Shown here piece by piece: positions 9,361-20,024 of a stretch of 64,000 bases of DNA. Made by a program: the position numbers and the translations under genes. The stretch comes from Spirochaetota bacterium. GTDB lineage: Bacteria > Spirochaetota > Brevinematia > Brevinematales > Brevinemataceae. Under the pieces are notes generated by a model. That model did no database searches and was not told where the DNA came from. It was given only the letters and a program-made list of their open reading frames with translations. Each line of letters opens with the position of its first letter. The first letter of the stretch is position 1. Where the stretch lies: contig JAGUQW010000012.1 of the NCBI GenBank assembly GCA_030154445.1, positions 1-64,000 on the forward strand, read 5' to 3'.

Positions 9361-10533
9361 TTAATCAATTCGAAATCTTACATTTTCTCCTGTTTCATAA
9401 ATTTCTATGATTTTTGATAATGTAGTTATTTCAAAAAATAATTCTGTTTTTGAAAATTCATATATTCCATTTTTAGCAGCAAGTAACTTCTTTAACATTG
9501 GATATATAATATTTTCATCATGTTTAATATATTCATCAACATCTTTTGTACTTGTTGCTAATTTATAACCTTTTTTTGTTCCAACAATAATAATCCCATA
9601 TTCCCTTATTTTACCAATAATATTTGTTGTTAAAAATCTGTGGTTTATTTTACAATTAACAACAGATTCTAAATATGAAATTAAATTACTAGAATTAATA
9701 ATCTGGTCGCTAAAAGTATTATTAATTAATAATTCTAACACTTCTATTCTTATTCGATAATCATTTTCTTGTTTTTCTCTATAATCACGAAAAAAGTAAT
9801 CACATTTCTTTTGTTGGTAATTAAAAATTTCTTCATCTTTAACTGTAGTATTAATACTGGGTAGAATTTTATATGGAAAATAGTGAATATTAATAAATTG
9901 GTTTTTAATCATATCATAGCATATTTTTTCAAAATTTCCTGAAAAATTTTTATCAATATATTTAGTTAAAGTTCCTGAAACAATATCTGATATTTGTATT
10001 ATTTCAGATTCTTTACTATCTACAAATTCATGAGTCCAATTTGTATCATCAAACAATGTTCTTTGAGTATAATTATTTAAATAACTGCTAAACTCTTCTT
10101 GAAATTCATCAGATCCTATTTTATCTGCATGAATAACTAAATCCATCTTTTTAGTATTAGCAAATATAGCTTGGTAAAATACTCTATTAATATATTTATA
10201 GAATGATTTTTTATAGGATAAACCACTATCTTGTTTCAAGTATTTTTTATCAACAACAAAAGCACAAAATTGTATGGGAAGTTTTTGTATTTTTTGTAAA
10301 GCTATTGTACGTCGTTTTGATCTAAGTTTCTTACTTTTTAACTCATGTTCTGGTTGCATATTTAATTCTTGTTTTAATTCTAAAATACTATTGCGTACAG
10401 TTAGCATAAGATCTTCATCAACGATTGTTGCTAAACAAACAAAATATTGACTGACATGATCTGTGTCAAAATTTAGAGCATTTGTTCCTGTTTCATCAAT
10501 ATATGCGTGTAATTGTTTAATTTTCTCCTCCAC
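9361..10533 (-). CDS. DUF3800-like protein with C-terminal helical domain
   Basis: The N-terminal part shows the DUF3800 pattern: AYIDETG at the start, a conserved FVCLATIV strand and later IQISDIVSG. These acidic residues are thought to form an RNase H-like active site, and the family is common in mobile and defence regions. Its biochemical role is not established. The last 130 residues look like a separate helical, possibly winged-helix domain. I prefer the GTG start at 10533, which has GGAGGGG 9 bases upstream and lies just after the restriction gene's stop. A TTG start at 10557 would overlap that gene. It is probably co-transcribed with it. Confidence 0.7.
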   Translation of the reverse strand: MEEKIKQLHAYIDETGTNALNFDTDHVSQYFVCLATIVDEDLMLTVRNSILELKQELNMQPEHELKSKKLRSKRRTIALQKIQKLPIQFCAFVVDKKYLKQDSGLSYKKSFYKYINRVFYQAIFANTKKMDLVIHADKIGSDEFQEEFSSYLNNYTQRTLFDDTNWTHEFVDSKESEIIQISDIVSGTLTKYIDKNFSGNFEKICYDMIKNQFINIHYFPYKILPSINTTVKDEEIFNYQQKKCDYFFRDYREKQENDYRIRIEVLELLINNTFSDQIINSSNLISYLESVVNCKINHRFLTTNIIGKIREYGIIIVGTKKGYKLATSTKDVDEYIKHDENIIYPMLKKLLAAKNGIYEFSKTELFFEITTLSKIIEIYETGENVRFRID

Positions 10534-10534
10534 C

Positions 10535-13500
10535 TTACGCCCCCTCCACAATCTCAATCTCTTCCTGACTAAGTCCGTAGAGGGTATAGACGAGGATATC
10601 GATCTCTTGTTCTTCGGGGGTGGAGTCTTGGTTCTGTTCTTTTTTGTGCAGTATTGTTTGCACGAGCTCTGTTATCTGTTTCTCCTGTGCTGGGGTAGGT
10701 ACTGGTATGGGGAGATTTTCAACCCATACTTTTTTCCATCGAAATGTTCCCATACCTGTTGCAGCACTTATTCTATGTAAACACCATTTTATACTTTTAG
10801 AGTTTAAAATACCTAATAAAAAATATAGATTTATAATATCACTAGTCATTATAAAAGATGTTGCCTCATTGTACATTTTAGATATATCTAAATGAAATTG
10901 ATTATTATCACAAATCTCAATCCAAACAATCTTCGGCTTCTCGAAATCTTCTAAATAAGCACAGTTTCGAAGATTGTAAGGAGTATCGCCTTGATCTTGT
11001 CGTTTTATTATTTCTTTACTATAGTGATCGAGATGTTTTTTAATTGCTGGATATTTGTTAATATCTATAGGAGCAATATTTTTTAATTTCATGCCGTTAT
11101 GTGTGTTTATCAACCACTTATCAGCGAACTCATAGGAGTAGCGTTTGATATCGCGTCCTCGGAGCAGAGGTTTGATGATCTCTTCAGATTTGGGATCTTC
11201 TTTTATTAATGCCGAACGCGTGTTCCCGTCTATGATAAATGCCTCATTATATCCTGTTAAAACACCTCTATTAATACTAATATCCCAGTCTTTGAGGGGC
11301 TTGCCAATCTTATTCATCTTGTTGAGGATAGTGGCTTCTTGCGGGTTCACGATAATCCAACTATCGCCTGTGAGCGTAGAGGTGATTTGTTTCCGTTCTG
11401 CTTTGAGTTTGCCGTGATCTATAGAGATGATTTTGTTGTGTAGGGTGTAGGCGGGGATAGTGTCTTGATAGGGACGATCATCGCGTCTCTCATAGCAAAT
11501 GATATTCGTATCCACTGTCGCACTGTCAAACCATCCAGAACCCAAGTCCAAGACTTCGTGCGTGTAAGCGTTTTGACAGAGCCATGCTCTGGTGCTTTTT
11601 CCATAGCCGGAACGCATCCATTTGTTGGAAATAATAGTAGATACTATGCCTTTGTCTCGAATCAAATCAAAAGATTTCTCCATGAATAATTGATAAATAT
11701 CGCCCGTAGACGCATAAGTAGCAAAAGAATCTCTATCAAAATTGTTTTTCTGCGACGATGTCTGCAAGGCAAAATAAGGCGGGTTCATAATAATCAAATC
11801 GAAACCAACAAATTCCCCCGTCTCGAGATTTAATACCTCTGGAAATTCATAACGCCACTCCATACTATTCGCAAAACGATCTTTGGTGTATCGGGCTTTT
11901 TTGATAGTTTTGTTCGTGAGATCGCGAATGTTATCAGTTATCTCCGTGAGATAGTCTTGCTCTGGCTCTTTGTCTTTGATAAGGATAGCAATTTTGTTTT
12001 GATATTCTTTGCTGGCTTTCTTATTTTTGTCGGATATTGACATTCCTTCTATAGGAGAAGTTAACAAATCAGTGGCACGCTCTTTGAAAGTTGTTATTAG
12101 ATCTTCGATGACTTTTATTTTGTTTTCTATGTTTTCTTTTTGGACATTACATTTGAGAATTTCTATCTTTCTACGATATTCGGATTTTTCGTCACCGCTG
12201 GCTTCTTCTTTGTATTTGGTGATAAGCGTGTGATATTCTTGTAAAAAATTTATCTCTTTGGGCGATAAAATACGCTTGTCTCTAATATCAAAACGATGAA
12301 TCAAGCTATTACCTTCTTTGATGTTGATGTCAATATTGGGAAGTGTTTCGAGATGTGTCGGCTTGTATTCTGGAGTGACATGATAATAAGTGTGTTTCAA
12401 TAGTTCTATCCATAATCTTAGTTGACAAATCATCACGGATTTGGGATTGACATCCACGCCAAACAAACAATTCTCAATTAAAAATTTCTTCTCTTCAAAA
12501 ATAGCTTCTTGTAATTTTTGTTTTTCAGCATTGATCCTGCCATTAGACACCTGATAAGTGCAAATCTTGTTGTTGTCATCCAAAATTAATAGTTCATCGT
12601 TTTCGACAAGGATGGTATATTCGTTTCGTGATACTTTCCTTTCGTCTTTATAACAAAATAAGCCTAGCTCGTGTTTGAATTCTATTAATTTGTTCAACAC
12701 CGATACAACAAAATGTCCACTACCAACGGCTGGATCACAGATTCTGATTTTGTTGAAGGTGCTTACTAGTGATTTGTCATTTTGTGTGATCTCTTTTAAA
12801 TCCTCCCACGATGGGATATCGCGATCTAACTCTCTCCTGAAGAGATTGATAATGCTTTCTTTGACACTGGTCGTGGACATATAATGTGTGATTGCTTCAG
12901 GCGTAAAATGAGCACCTTCTTGGTAGCCGTTTAATTTTTCGAATACCAATCCTAATACTGCTGAGTTGATCAATGGCTTGGCTTCTTCTTGGATAATATT
13001 ATCGCAAGATCCGAAATCATAGCTATTCAAAAAGTCTAATAAATAATGTAATACAGATACTTGAGTATTGTTTTTGTCAGGCATTTTATCATGTACAGAG
13101 ATATCATAAAGAAAATGCTCATCATCCTGTAAATCAAATAGAGAGCTATTTAAATAGGGAATTTTAATAAATTCTGGAGTGATAGAACCTCTTTCTTTTT
13201 TGGCTAAGACTTTAAAAAATAATTCTTTGAGGCGGGAGAAATCTTGGATGATATCTTTATTCAAAAAATGATAGCTAGAATCTTTGGGATGTATCGTGAT
13301 TAGTGAAGCTTCTAATAATTTCAAAAATAAAATTCTATTAATAATCAATAATAGATAGCGTAGTTTTTCATCTAAGTTTTGTAAGCTTGGATTTACTTTA
13401 CAAATAAGTTTGATGAGGGTGTGAGGGGTAGAACTTTCTTCGATTTTGTTGGTAGTTTCTTTGGTGTTTTTTTCTTCTAATCCCAAAATATATAATAAGT

Positions 13501-14269
13501 TTTTATAAAATTTTTGATCCAAACTATTTGCATCAGTAGTGTGAGCTTCTTTGAGGAGAGTATAGGGTGAGAAAAAACGATACAATATAATAACTTTTTC
13601 TATATCATCTTCATTGTCTATATCAAGCTGAGTATAGTCGTTTAAATTGAAATAATAAACTAGTTCTTGTAAATTTTCAAAAAATGAAGGGGCAGCATTT
13701 TTTACTTGAGCATAGAAAAAATCAACATTTTTGTCAGTGAACAATCTTTCAGAAAATTGTTTATGGGGTTTTTGAAAAATTTCTGTAGCTTTTTTGAAAT
13801 CTTGAGCATCAAAAATAAACCACTCTATACCATTAGTAATAATAAGATTTTTGACAAGATAATTGTTATTTTCTTCTTCTTGATAAAAATAATGAATCAA
13901 TTGAGCTAATGATTTTTTATTGAAATCATCTTTGCTAATCATATCAGATAATTTATGAGGATCTTTAGTTTCTATGATAACATAAGGTTTTTTACTTTTG
14001 TCTGTTCCATGATAGAGAGCTAGATCTATTTTATTATAAACATTACAGTCATAATTTGTGGGATGATCCTCTTGAAAAAAACGACCACTGAGCGTATGAT
14101 TCTGTAAAAAAGTGCTGATATTATTTTTATGAAATTCTTCTGTTGTGTTAGAATTATCTTGTAATTTTTCATATAGGGAGTTGATTTCATCAAGAAATTT
14201 TATTACAAATTTCTTGGTTAAAGTTTGTTTATTATATCCTACAGGAATTAAATTAAGTATTTCTTTCAT
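10535..14269 (-). CDS. Type IIG restriction-modification enzyme (Eco57I-like)
   Basis: A single 1244-residue chain that should both methylate and cut DNA. The N-terminus carries a PD-(D/E)xK nuclease pattern (Asp82 in IDLALYH, then IIETK at 98-102). The methyltransferase core has the SAM motif DPAVGSGHF (about 512-520) and the adenine-N6 catalytic motif NPPY (about 828). The last 350 residues (for example PLLRGRDIKRYSYEFADKWL) look like the target-recognition domain. An AAGGGA site precedes the ATG. Parts of the middle have more G+C than neighbours, which suggests transfer. The recognition sequence cannot be read from the sequence. It could also act in a BREX-like setting, but no other BREX genes are present. 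Confidence 0.9.
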   Translation of the reverse strand: MKEILNLIPVGYNKQTLTKKFVIKFLDEINSLYEKLQDNSNTTEEFHKNNISTFLQNHTLSGRFFQEDHPTNYDCNVYNKIDLALYHGTDKSKKPYVIIETKDPHKLSDMISKDDFNKKSLAQLIHYFYQEEENNNYLVKNLIITNGIEWFIFDAQDFKKATEIFQKPHKQFSERLFTDKNVDFFYAQVKNAAPSFFENLQELVYYFNLNDYTQLDIDNEDDIEKVIILYRFFSPYTLLKEAHTTDANSLDQKFYKNLLYILGLEEKNTKETTNKIEESSTPHTLIKLICKVNPSLQNLDEKLRYLLLIINRILFLKLLEASLITIHPKDSSYHFLNKDIIQDFSRLKELFFKVLAKKERGSITPEFIKIPYLNSSLFDLQDDEHFLYDISVHDKMPDKNNTQVSVLHYLLDFLNSYDFGSCDNIIQEEAKPLINSAVLGLVFEKLNGYQEGAHFTPEAITHYMSTTSVKESIINLFRRELDRDIPSWEDLKEITQNDKSLVSTFNKIRICDPAVGSGHFVVSVLNKLIEFKHELGLFCYKDERKVSRNEYTILVENDELLILDDNNKICTYQVSNGRINAEKQKLQEAIFEEKKFLIENCLFGVDVNPKSVMICQLRLWIELLKHTYYHVTPEYKPTHLETLPNIDINIKEGNSLIHRFDIRDKRILSPKEINFLQEYHTLITKYKEEASGDEKSEYRRKIEILKCNVQKENIENKIKVIEDLITTFKERATDLLTSPIEGMSISDKNKKASKEYQNKIAILIKDKEPEQDYLTEITDNIRDLTNKTIKKARYTKDRFANSMEWRYEFPEVLNLETGEFVGFDLIIMNPPYFALQTSSQKNNFDRDSFATYASTGDIYQLFMEKSFDLIRDKGIVSTIISNKWMRSGYGKSTRAWLCQNAYTHEVLDLGSGWFDSATVDTNIICYERRDDRPYQDTIPAYTLHNKIISIDHGKLKAERKQITSTLTGDSWIIVNPQEATILNKMNKIGKPLKDWDISINRGVLTGYNEAFIIDGNTRSALIKEDPKSEEIIKPLLRGRDIKRYSYEFADKWLINTHNGMKLKNIAPIDINKYPAIKKHLDHYSKEIIKRQDQGDTPYNLRNCAYLEDFEKPKIVWIEICDNNQFHLDISKMYNEATSFIMTSDIINLYFLLGILNSKSIKWCLHRISAATGMGTFRWKKVWVENLPIPVPTPAQEKQITELVQTILHKKEQNQDSTPEEQEIDILVYTLYGLSQEEIEIVEGA

Positions 14270-14354
14270 TATTAAATCCCTTGTTAAAATTTCTAAAAAT
14301 ATTTAATACAATTATAATATTAAATATTTACACTAGGAAAATATACAGTTTTTT

Positions 14355-14834
14355 TCAATCTGTACTATTTGAGATACAGTGATACGCACAAGCTATTGCA
14401 AATGCTAAGGCTTCATCACAATCTTTTGCTGGTTGCATTTTGTGTTCAGTGACATAAGCTTTAGCTCCTCCCTTTTTTTTGGTTTCTTTCAAAAAATTTT
14501 GTTTGTTATTATATTCTCGTACTGGTTTGCCCTGTAAATAAGTGACAGCTTCAAGATAAGATTTTCTTCGATTATCAACATTATCAATTTCGTAACCAGC
14601 TATTTTTAAAGCTATCTTATCAATATTATAAATAGCATCAATTTTTTTGAGTTCTTTATCAAACCAGACTAGAGTCTGAGCGGGGATATGTTGCTCTGCT
14701 TTGAAACAATCTTCAGGAATAGATATTCTATGGTTATCATCTGTACTAATAAGAGTAATAAGCTCTTTTTCGTTTTTGTGTATAACAGCGAAGTGAACTC
14801 GTTTTTTTCTAATACATATACCAAGTACAGTCAT
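14355..14834 (-). CDS. Small protein with possible RNase H/RuvC-like fold
   Basis: No firm family match. The N-terminus (TVLGICIRKKRVHFAVI) is a strand-turn-strand like the first hairpin of RuvC or RNase H folds. A second strand with KIALKIAGYEID, and a final helix with CDEALAFAIACAYH, fit the usual places of further acidic residues. The first Asp of such sites is not clear. It resembles the DUF3010 group in length and outline. It is the upstream neighbour of the restriction gene on the same strand, so it could belong to the defence island. Confidence 0.45.
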   Translation of the reverse strand: MTVLGICIRKKRVHFAVIHKNEKELITLISTDDNHRISIPEDCFKAEQHIPAQTLVWFDKELKKIDAIYNIDKIALKIAGYEIDNVDNRRKSYLEAVTYLQGKPVREYNNKQNFLKETKKKGGAKAYVTEHKMQPAKDCDEALAFAIACAYHCISNSTD

Positions 14835-14969
14835 GATTTTTCCTTACTTTGGAGATCCCAAAGATTTATTACTATCAAATTTTTATTATTATACATTGAT
14901 TATTTTAAAAACACAACATACATAATAATTATTCTATGGTGCGTTTTTTATTTGATTAGGCTACCATAT

Positions 14970-15007
14970 AAAAACACCTTTACTAGAAAAATAGTAAAGG
15001 TGTTTTT
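14970..15007. terminator. Bidirectional terminator
   Basis: AAAAACACCTTTACT pairs with AGTAAAGGTGTTTTT around an 8-base loop. It lies just downstream of the lipoprotein gene at 15038-16228. Confidence 0.8.
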
Positions 15008-15037
15008 TGTATTTGTTAAAAAAGTAGGTATGAAATC

Positions 15038-16228
15038 TTATTCAATTCCATCAAAATGAAGAGCTGGAATTGGACTCCATGATCTATAAACAATGGTGAA
15101 TAAATGCACTCTACCAGGTTCAATTCGTAAATTAGTAGGTAAAGATAAATTAAAATTTAATTCTGTTAGTTTAGTAGCTGTAGTCTCATAAGGAGGTACC
15201 ATTCCTGGACGATATAAATCTGGATCATAAGTTGCAATCATTTTGTTATTTGCAGAAATATCAGCAACACCTTTTATATAAGAAGCATCTACTTTAGATG
15301 GATCATATGATAGTTTGATAGGATGTGGATTATACTCTGTTTTTAAACCATAACCAACTGCATCTTTACTATAGCGATAAGGAAAATTACTATCGTATTG
15401 ACCTGGTTGAAATCTTTGACCAAACACATTAACTAAGTCTGCATAGATCGTTTTACCAGCATATACACCTTCTCCAGCTATTTTGAACATAGGATCACCA
15501 CTAGAAGTACTCATATTATCTACATCAAATCTAACTTTGTATAATATATTGTCATAAACGGTATGAGGAGGAGTAATTTGACCTTCGTAACCATCATAAG
15601 AAACATTATAATTAATAGTACCTGGATATTTTTTGTCTTTTATATTAATAGTAAATAAATGAATTTTTGAAGTATCCAATCCTTTAGGTAATAAAATTTC
15701 TATTTCACCTTTTATAGAATATGTTTCTTCAGGTCCATACATATAATACACATATTGAATAACTCTTTCTTTTGTAAGATCATAAGAAAGAACTCCATAC
15801 TGTCCAAGATCTAAGTAATCTGTTTTTAAATTAGCTCCAGTTTTATCTGTTACAAAACCATAATCCCCGTTACCTTTTCCAGTACCATTAGTAAAAGTTG
15901 TTGAAAAATCTGATTCATCCCATGTTCCTATATAACCATGTTCTGAAACTTTAGAATCTAATTCTATAATATTTACCCAATAAGCTAATGTTGGTCCATA
16001 AAAAAATGTTCTAAATAAATTTGGATCAGAATCACTTTTTCCAACTATTCTTAGTTTAAAGAATAATTTTGTAGGGTCTGTGTTGTCATTAAAAAGTTTG
16101 TTAATACTAGAGCGTTCTGTAGATTGTTCTAATGAATTCAACCACTCCTTATCGGATAGTTTTTCTGTTGAATTAATTGTACAAGATAATTGAACAAAAC
16201 TAAAAAAAATTAAAAATAAAAATCTCAT
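15038..16228 (-). CDS. Lipoprotein of unknown function
   Basis: The start at 16228 was chosen because it gives a compact signal peptide (MRFLFLIFFSFVQLSC) with lipobox QLSC and has AAGGAT upstream. A longer version would add 21 residues with no ribosome site. The mature protein of about 380 residues has two similar beta-rich halves. Each contains phrases such as LFTINIKDK or HLFTIVYRS preceded by a GLDTSKI/NLRIEPGRV strand, so an internal duplication is possible. It is downstream of, and on the same strand as, two large membrane proteins. Confidence 0.7.
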   Translation of the reverse strand: MRFLFLIFFSFVQLSCTINSTEKLSDKEWLNSLEQSTERSSINKLFNDNTDPTKLFFKLRIVGKSDSDPNLFRTFFYGPTLAYWVNIIELDSKVSEHGYIGTWDESDFSTTFTNGTGKGNGDYGFVTDKTGANLKTDYLDLGQYGVLSYDLTKERVIQYVYYMYGPEETYSIKGEIEILLPKGLDTSKIHLFTINIKDKKYPGTINYNVSYDGYEGQITPPHTVYDNILYKVRFDVDNMSTSSGDPMFKIAGEGVYAGKTIYADLVNVFGQRFQPGQYDSNFPYRYSKDAVGYGLKTEYNPHPIKLSYDPSKVDASYIKGVADISANNKMIATYDPDLYRPGMVPPYETTATKLTELNFNLSLPTNLRIEPGRVHLFTIVYRSWSPIPALHFDGIE

Positions 16229-16328
16229 ATGATGTATCCTTGTGAAAATTTTGTTATTTACTATTATAATAAAAAAAATATAATATGTCAATCTTTGAAA
16301 GTGAAAAATTTAAAAATATAGTGTTATA

Positions 16329-17954
16329 TTACTTATTTAAAGTATTAAGTACAAAATTGGTGTCAAATAATTTGTTGAAATTAAGTTCTTTTAATTCCTT
16401 ATCTGTAAATATACCACCCATATTACTATACATAGTGAGAGCTATATTATTGTTAGTTATTGTATAGGATACAAAATAATCTTTGTATATAGATGTGTCT
16501 CGTGACTCTTGTTCTTTATAGTACACTAAAGGATAATTTTTTTTTGTATAATAGAAACCAGTCCATGAAACAGGATTTTCTATATTAGATTCATACAATT
16601 CTTGATGCCAGTAAGGAGACTGTTCTTGATCTGCAGGTAAAACAGCATCTAATTTTTTTAAAGAATAAAATCGATATATTTTTTCTGTAATATACCATTT
16701 TTTTCTGTGTTCTTTAGCATTTTTGATATAATCAATATCTAATGTGTTTTTTGTTACCTTAAAAGTAATAGTTAGCAGAGCTAATAGACAAAATATAATA
16801 TATATTTTTTTTACAGGATATTTTGTGACTAATGTATCTTTGTACAAAGAAATAATATAACCGATTAAAATCCATAATGCTGATAAAAACATCATACGAG
16901 TTAATACTTTTAAATCGCTAGATACTAACCAAAATAAACCAGTATCATAATAAGATTTACCAGTTAATATTAAAGAAGCATTAAACATTCCAGCTCCAGC
17001 GACTATAGCCCATGCTACAACTAAAACTCTGATATTTTTTTGAATATTTGTTTTGTTATAAAAAATAATTGTAGAAGCGATAATAATAGGTGTTATGAAA
17101 TAGCGGGCTTGAGATACAATAAATACTTGTTTAATCCATATAGGGATAAATTCAGGTAAAAGAGAAATAGAATATAAAATATGATTACCCTCTGCTGAGG
17201 ATCTGTCAGTAAATAATGATTGAAAACTAGGGGCAGAAAAATATAGAATAGTTCCTATTACAAATGTTGTTATAGGTATATAAATACCTAAACCTAAATT
17301 TTTGAAATTTTGCAATATTTTTTGTTTTTTTATAGTGAAAATAATAAAAGCATAACAAAATAAAACCCCAAGAATACCTATAGAAGAAATAACATTAAAA
17401 TGTGCTGTAACTCCTAACATAAAACTTAAAAAACTATTTCTTAATAAATCTTTAGAGAGAGGTTTTGTATTATTAATAAGATAAGAAAAAAACACTCCCC
17501 ATCCAAGAAAAAACCAAATTAAATTACTTTGATAAGCAAAATGTTGATTATATCTGTATATATTTTGAGGACTTATTAAATATATATTCATTAGTATAAG
17601 AAATGTAATAAAAAATAATAATGGAGATAATTTTGATTTGAAAGGAGCTGTTATAAAACGAGAAATTATTAAACTGAGAAGAGCTATATTAAATCCAGTA
17701 ACTATTTTAGGGAAAATATCCATGTTAGGATGAATATTCTGAATCCACATAGAATAAGTAACTACAATTTTCATATAAATCCAGCTAAAATAGCGTCCAT
17801 GATCGGCAGTTTTTAATATATTCCAAAAATTAGAATCATATAAAAATGCTTGGGCAAAATCATCATGTTCATAAATATCAAATCGTAATATATACGAAAT
17901 AAAACAAACAATAATTATAAAAATAATACTGTTTAATACATTTTTTTTATTCAT
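16329..17954 (-). CDS. Polytopic membrane protein, GT-C-like (putative)
   Basis: It has about eleven hydrophobic helices followed by a soluble C-terminal part of about 130 residues. An acidic EHDDF motif sits directly after the first membrane helix, the place where GT-C glycosyltransferases carry their catalytic or metal-binding acid. GRYFSWIYMK follows it. Substrate and role are unknown. AAGGAA precedes the ATG. It is 49 bp after the 671-residue gene, which has a similar architecture, so the two probably work on the same envelope glycan or lipid. Confidence 0.55.
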   Translation of the reverse strand: MNKKNVLNSIIFIIIVCFISYILRFDIYEHDDFAQAFLYDSNFWNILKTADHGRYFSWIYMKIVVTYSMWIQNIHPNMDIFPKIVTGFNIALLSLIISRFITAPFKSKLSPLLFFITFLILMNIYLISPQNIYRYNQHFAYQSNLIWFFLGWGVFFSYLINNTKPLSKDLLRNSFLSFMLGVTAHFNVISSIGILGVLFCYAFIIFTIKKQKILQNFKNLGLGIYIPITTFVIGTILYFSAPSFQSLFTDRSSAEGNHILYSISLLPEFIPIWIKQVFIVSQARYFITPIIIASTIIFYNKTNIQKNIRVLVVAWAIVAGAGMFNASLILTGKSYYDTGLFWLVSSDLKVLTRMMFLSALWILIGYIISLYKDTLVTKYPVKKIYIIFCLLALLTITFKVTKNTLDIDYIKNAKEHRKKWYITEKIYRFYSLKKLDAVLPADQEQSPYWHQELYESNIENPVSWTGFYYTKKNYPLVYYKEQESRDTSIYKDYFVSYTITNNNIALTMYSNMGGIFTDKELKELNFNKLFDTNFVLNTLNK

Positions 17955-18003
17955 TAATAAATTCCTTTTTAGATGTTTTCTATAAATATTTTATGTGAAA
18001 TAA

Positions 18004-20019
18004 TTAAAATATTTGTGCTAATTTATCTTGAATTAGTAGATATACATAAGAGTCATTCTTATTTACCTGATAGGGTAAAGATTTTAATTTATAAACAAAA
18101 TAAGTTGAGAGACTTGTTTCTATAGATAAATCTGTCAATTCTAATAATTGTTGTTTGTCATCTATTTTGTTAGAAGATATAATATAAAAATCATAATCTA
18201 CACGAGGATATATAGTTGAACTATCATTAATAATAGGAATACTAAGTGCATTTTGTAATATAGCAGGAATCTTTAGGAGTATTTCATCATCAATAGATAA
18301 TTTGCTATTTGGATATATAATAGAAGAGTGTTGTAATTTGTTGGGACTACCTTGTAGTGATCGTAGTAAACCCTTTACATTATAAATATTTCTTGCCCAA
18401 TAAAAAGCTATATCCCAGTTATCTTTAATTTTGTAAGTATCTTTTAGTGTTTGAGGATAAACTTGAGCTCCACCTTCATAGCTATAGGTATACCATTCCC
18501 AAGGAGAATAGTTATACGGATCATTGTGAGGATGATTTGTATTTGTTTTGTAATTATAAATTAGAAGGCATTGAAACATACTAGCGCATAGAATAAAACT
18601 AGTTAATATCATTTTGATAAAAGTGTTAGTATGGAATAATTTGTATGAGAGCATAATAATAATAGCAATAGCAATAAACATATTATAAAAAGGTAATTGA
18701 GCTTCATTACCACGCAAAAAAAGGCTATTTAATAATATAGATATAGTTAATACTATTATACTAGCATACAAATATCTAATTTTGTTCAATACCTTTGAAT
18801 TTTTTATATAATAAAATAAGGATATACCAAATAATCCTAAAGAAAAAATAAAAACTCCAACTTTTTGAGAGCTTATCCGTGATATACTATTATTATAACC
18901 AGTTGAGATAGACATGGAGATTTGACTTAGTGCAAAAGAAAAAAGATATAAATTAGAAAATATATGCGTACCTTTTTTTTGTAGTAATATAATAAGCATA
19001 GGAATAAATAAAGCACCACTAAAAAGAACAAAACGATGGAAATAATAAGCTGTTTTTGGATATAAATTTTGATGTCTATATAATATATAGGATATTAATG
19101 TTTGAAAAACTAAAAACATTGGATATAAAGAGGAGAGTACTATAATATGGGGTAATTTGAGTGTTCTAACAAAAGCTCCAAGCTCTAAAGATCCATTAAT
19201 TAGAACAATAATTATAAAAACTAATGAAATGATAACTGTTAATAAGTGAGCACTACTGAGTATGAGATTGAGTTTTCTTTCTTTAAGGGAGCTGTTTAAC
19301 ATTTTGTCATTATTATAAAAAGAATGAAGGATATAATAAAATAAAACTAAGAGAATAATACCTGGTAATAATACGATTTTAGAGATAAATGCCCAGCCAG
19401 CAAGTATTCCTGTAACTATAATTAAATATTTGTATCCTATTTTTACAGCATATAATAATACTAATAAAGCAAGAGACCACCACAAAAAACCACCAAATTC
19501 ATAACGAATTATAGGTTCAGGTATAAAAAAAGCAAATTGAAAAGAAAATAAAATACTACTAAGAAATAAAACAGAATTTTGAAAAAGAGATCCTGTATTT
19601 AATTCTTCTTCAAATAATTTTATAATAAATATATATATTAAAGAACAGCCTATATAAATATAACTTATTCTAAGTGAGAGTAAAAATGAAGTAAAATCTA
19701 CAAAATTGAAATAAGGATTTAAAGATACTTGAAATTCTTGAATAGTGGATATTGATATAAATCCTAAAGCTTTAGCAATAGGGAAAATAAAGAATTTCTC
19801 AAACCATAAAACACCAATATCAGGATGAAATAAATGGGACGGAGTCAATCCTCCATTAATTAATAAAGAATCAGTTGCATATAGTAGACTACTATCCCAT
19901 GCAAAATAATAAGGATATATATTTGTCATGGTAAGATTGCTCAAAATTAATATAGGGTATATAATTAATGGTAAAAAATATAATATTTTTATTTTATTGT
20001 TTTGTAAATTTAGCATCAT
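18004..20019 (-). CDS. Large polytopic membrane protein, GT-C-like (putative)
   Basis: About thirteen membrane helices and a C-terminal soluble domain of about 150 residues. The first extracytoplasmic loop carries YYFAWDSSLLYATDSLL and SHLFHPDIGVLWFEKF, which resembles the acid-containing first loop of PMT/ArnT-type glycosyltransferases. No exact family is recognised. The two ATGs at the start follow AGGAACT, and the gap to the upstream TauE/SafE gene is only 5 bp, so translation is likely coupled. Confidence 0.55.
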   Translation of the reverse strand: MMLNLQNNKIKILYFLPLIIYPILILSNLTMTNIYPYYFAWDSSLLYATDSLLINGGLTPSHLFHPDIGVLWFEKFFIFPIAKALGFISISTIQEFQVSLNPYFNFVDFTSFLLSLRISYIYIGCSLIYIFIIKLFEEELNTGSLFQNSVLFLSSILFSFQFAFFIPEPIIRYEFGGFLWWSLALLVLLYAVKIGYKYLIIVTGILAGWAFISKIVLLPGIILLVLFYYILHSFYNNDKMLNSSLKERKLNLILSSAHLLTVIISLVFIIIVLINGSLELGAFVRTLKLPHIIVLSSLYPMFLVFQTLISYILYRHQNLYPKTAYYFHRFVLFSGALFIPMLIILLQKKGTHIFSNLYLFSFALSQISMSISTGYNNSISRISSQKVGVFIFSLGLFGISLFYYIKNSKVLNKIRYLYASIIVLTISILLNSLFLRGNEAQLPFYNMFIAIAIIIMLSYKLFHTNTFIKMILTSFILCASMFQCLLIYNYKTNTNHPHNDPYNYSPWEWYTYSYEGGAQVYPQTLKDTYKIKDNWDIAFYWARNIYNVKGLLRSLQGSPNKLQHSSIIYPNSKLSIDDEILLKIPAILQNALSIPIINDSSTIYPRVDYDFYIISSNKIDDKQQLLELTDLSIETSLSTYFVYKLKSLPYQVNKNDSYVYLLIQDKLAQIF

Positions 20020-20024
20020 AGTTC

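Noticed and set aside
10463-10895. Plus-strand frames across the end of the restriction gene
   Set aside because: They are opposite to well-supported genes and full of unlikely Cys/Phe runs.
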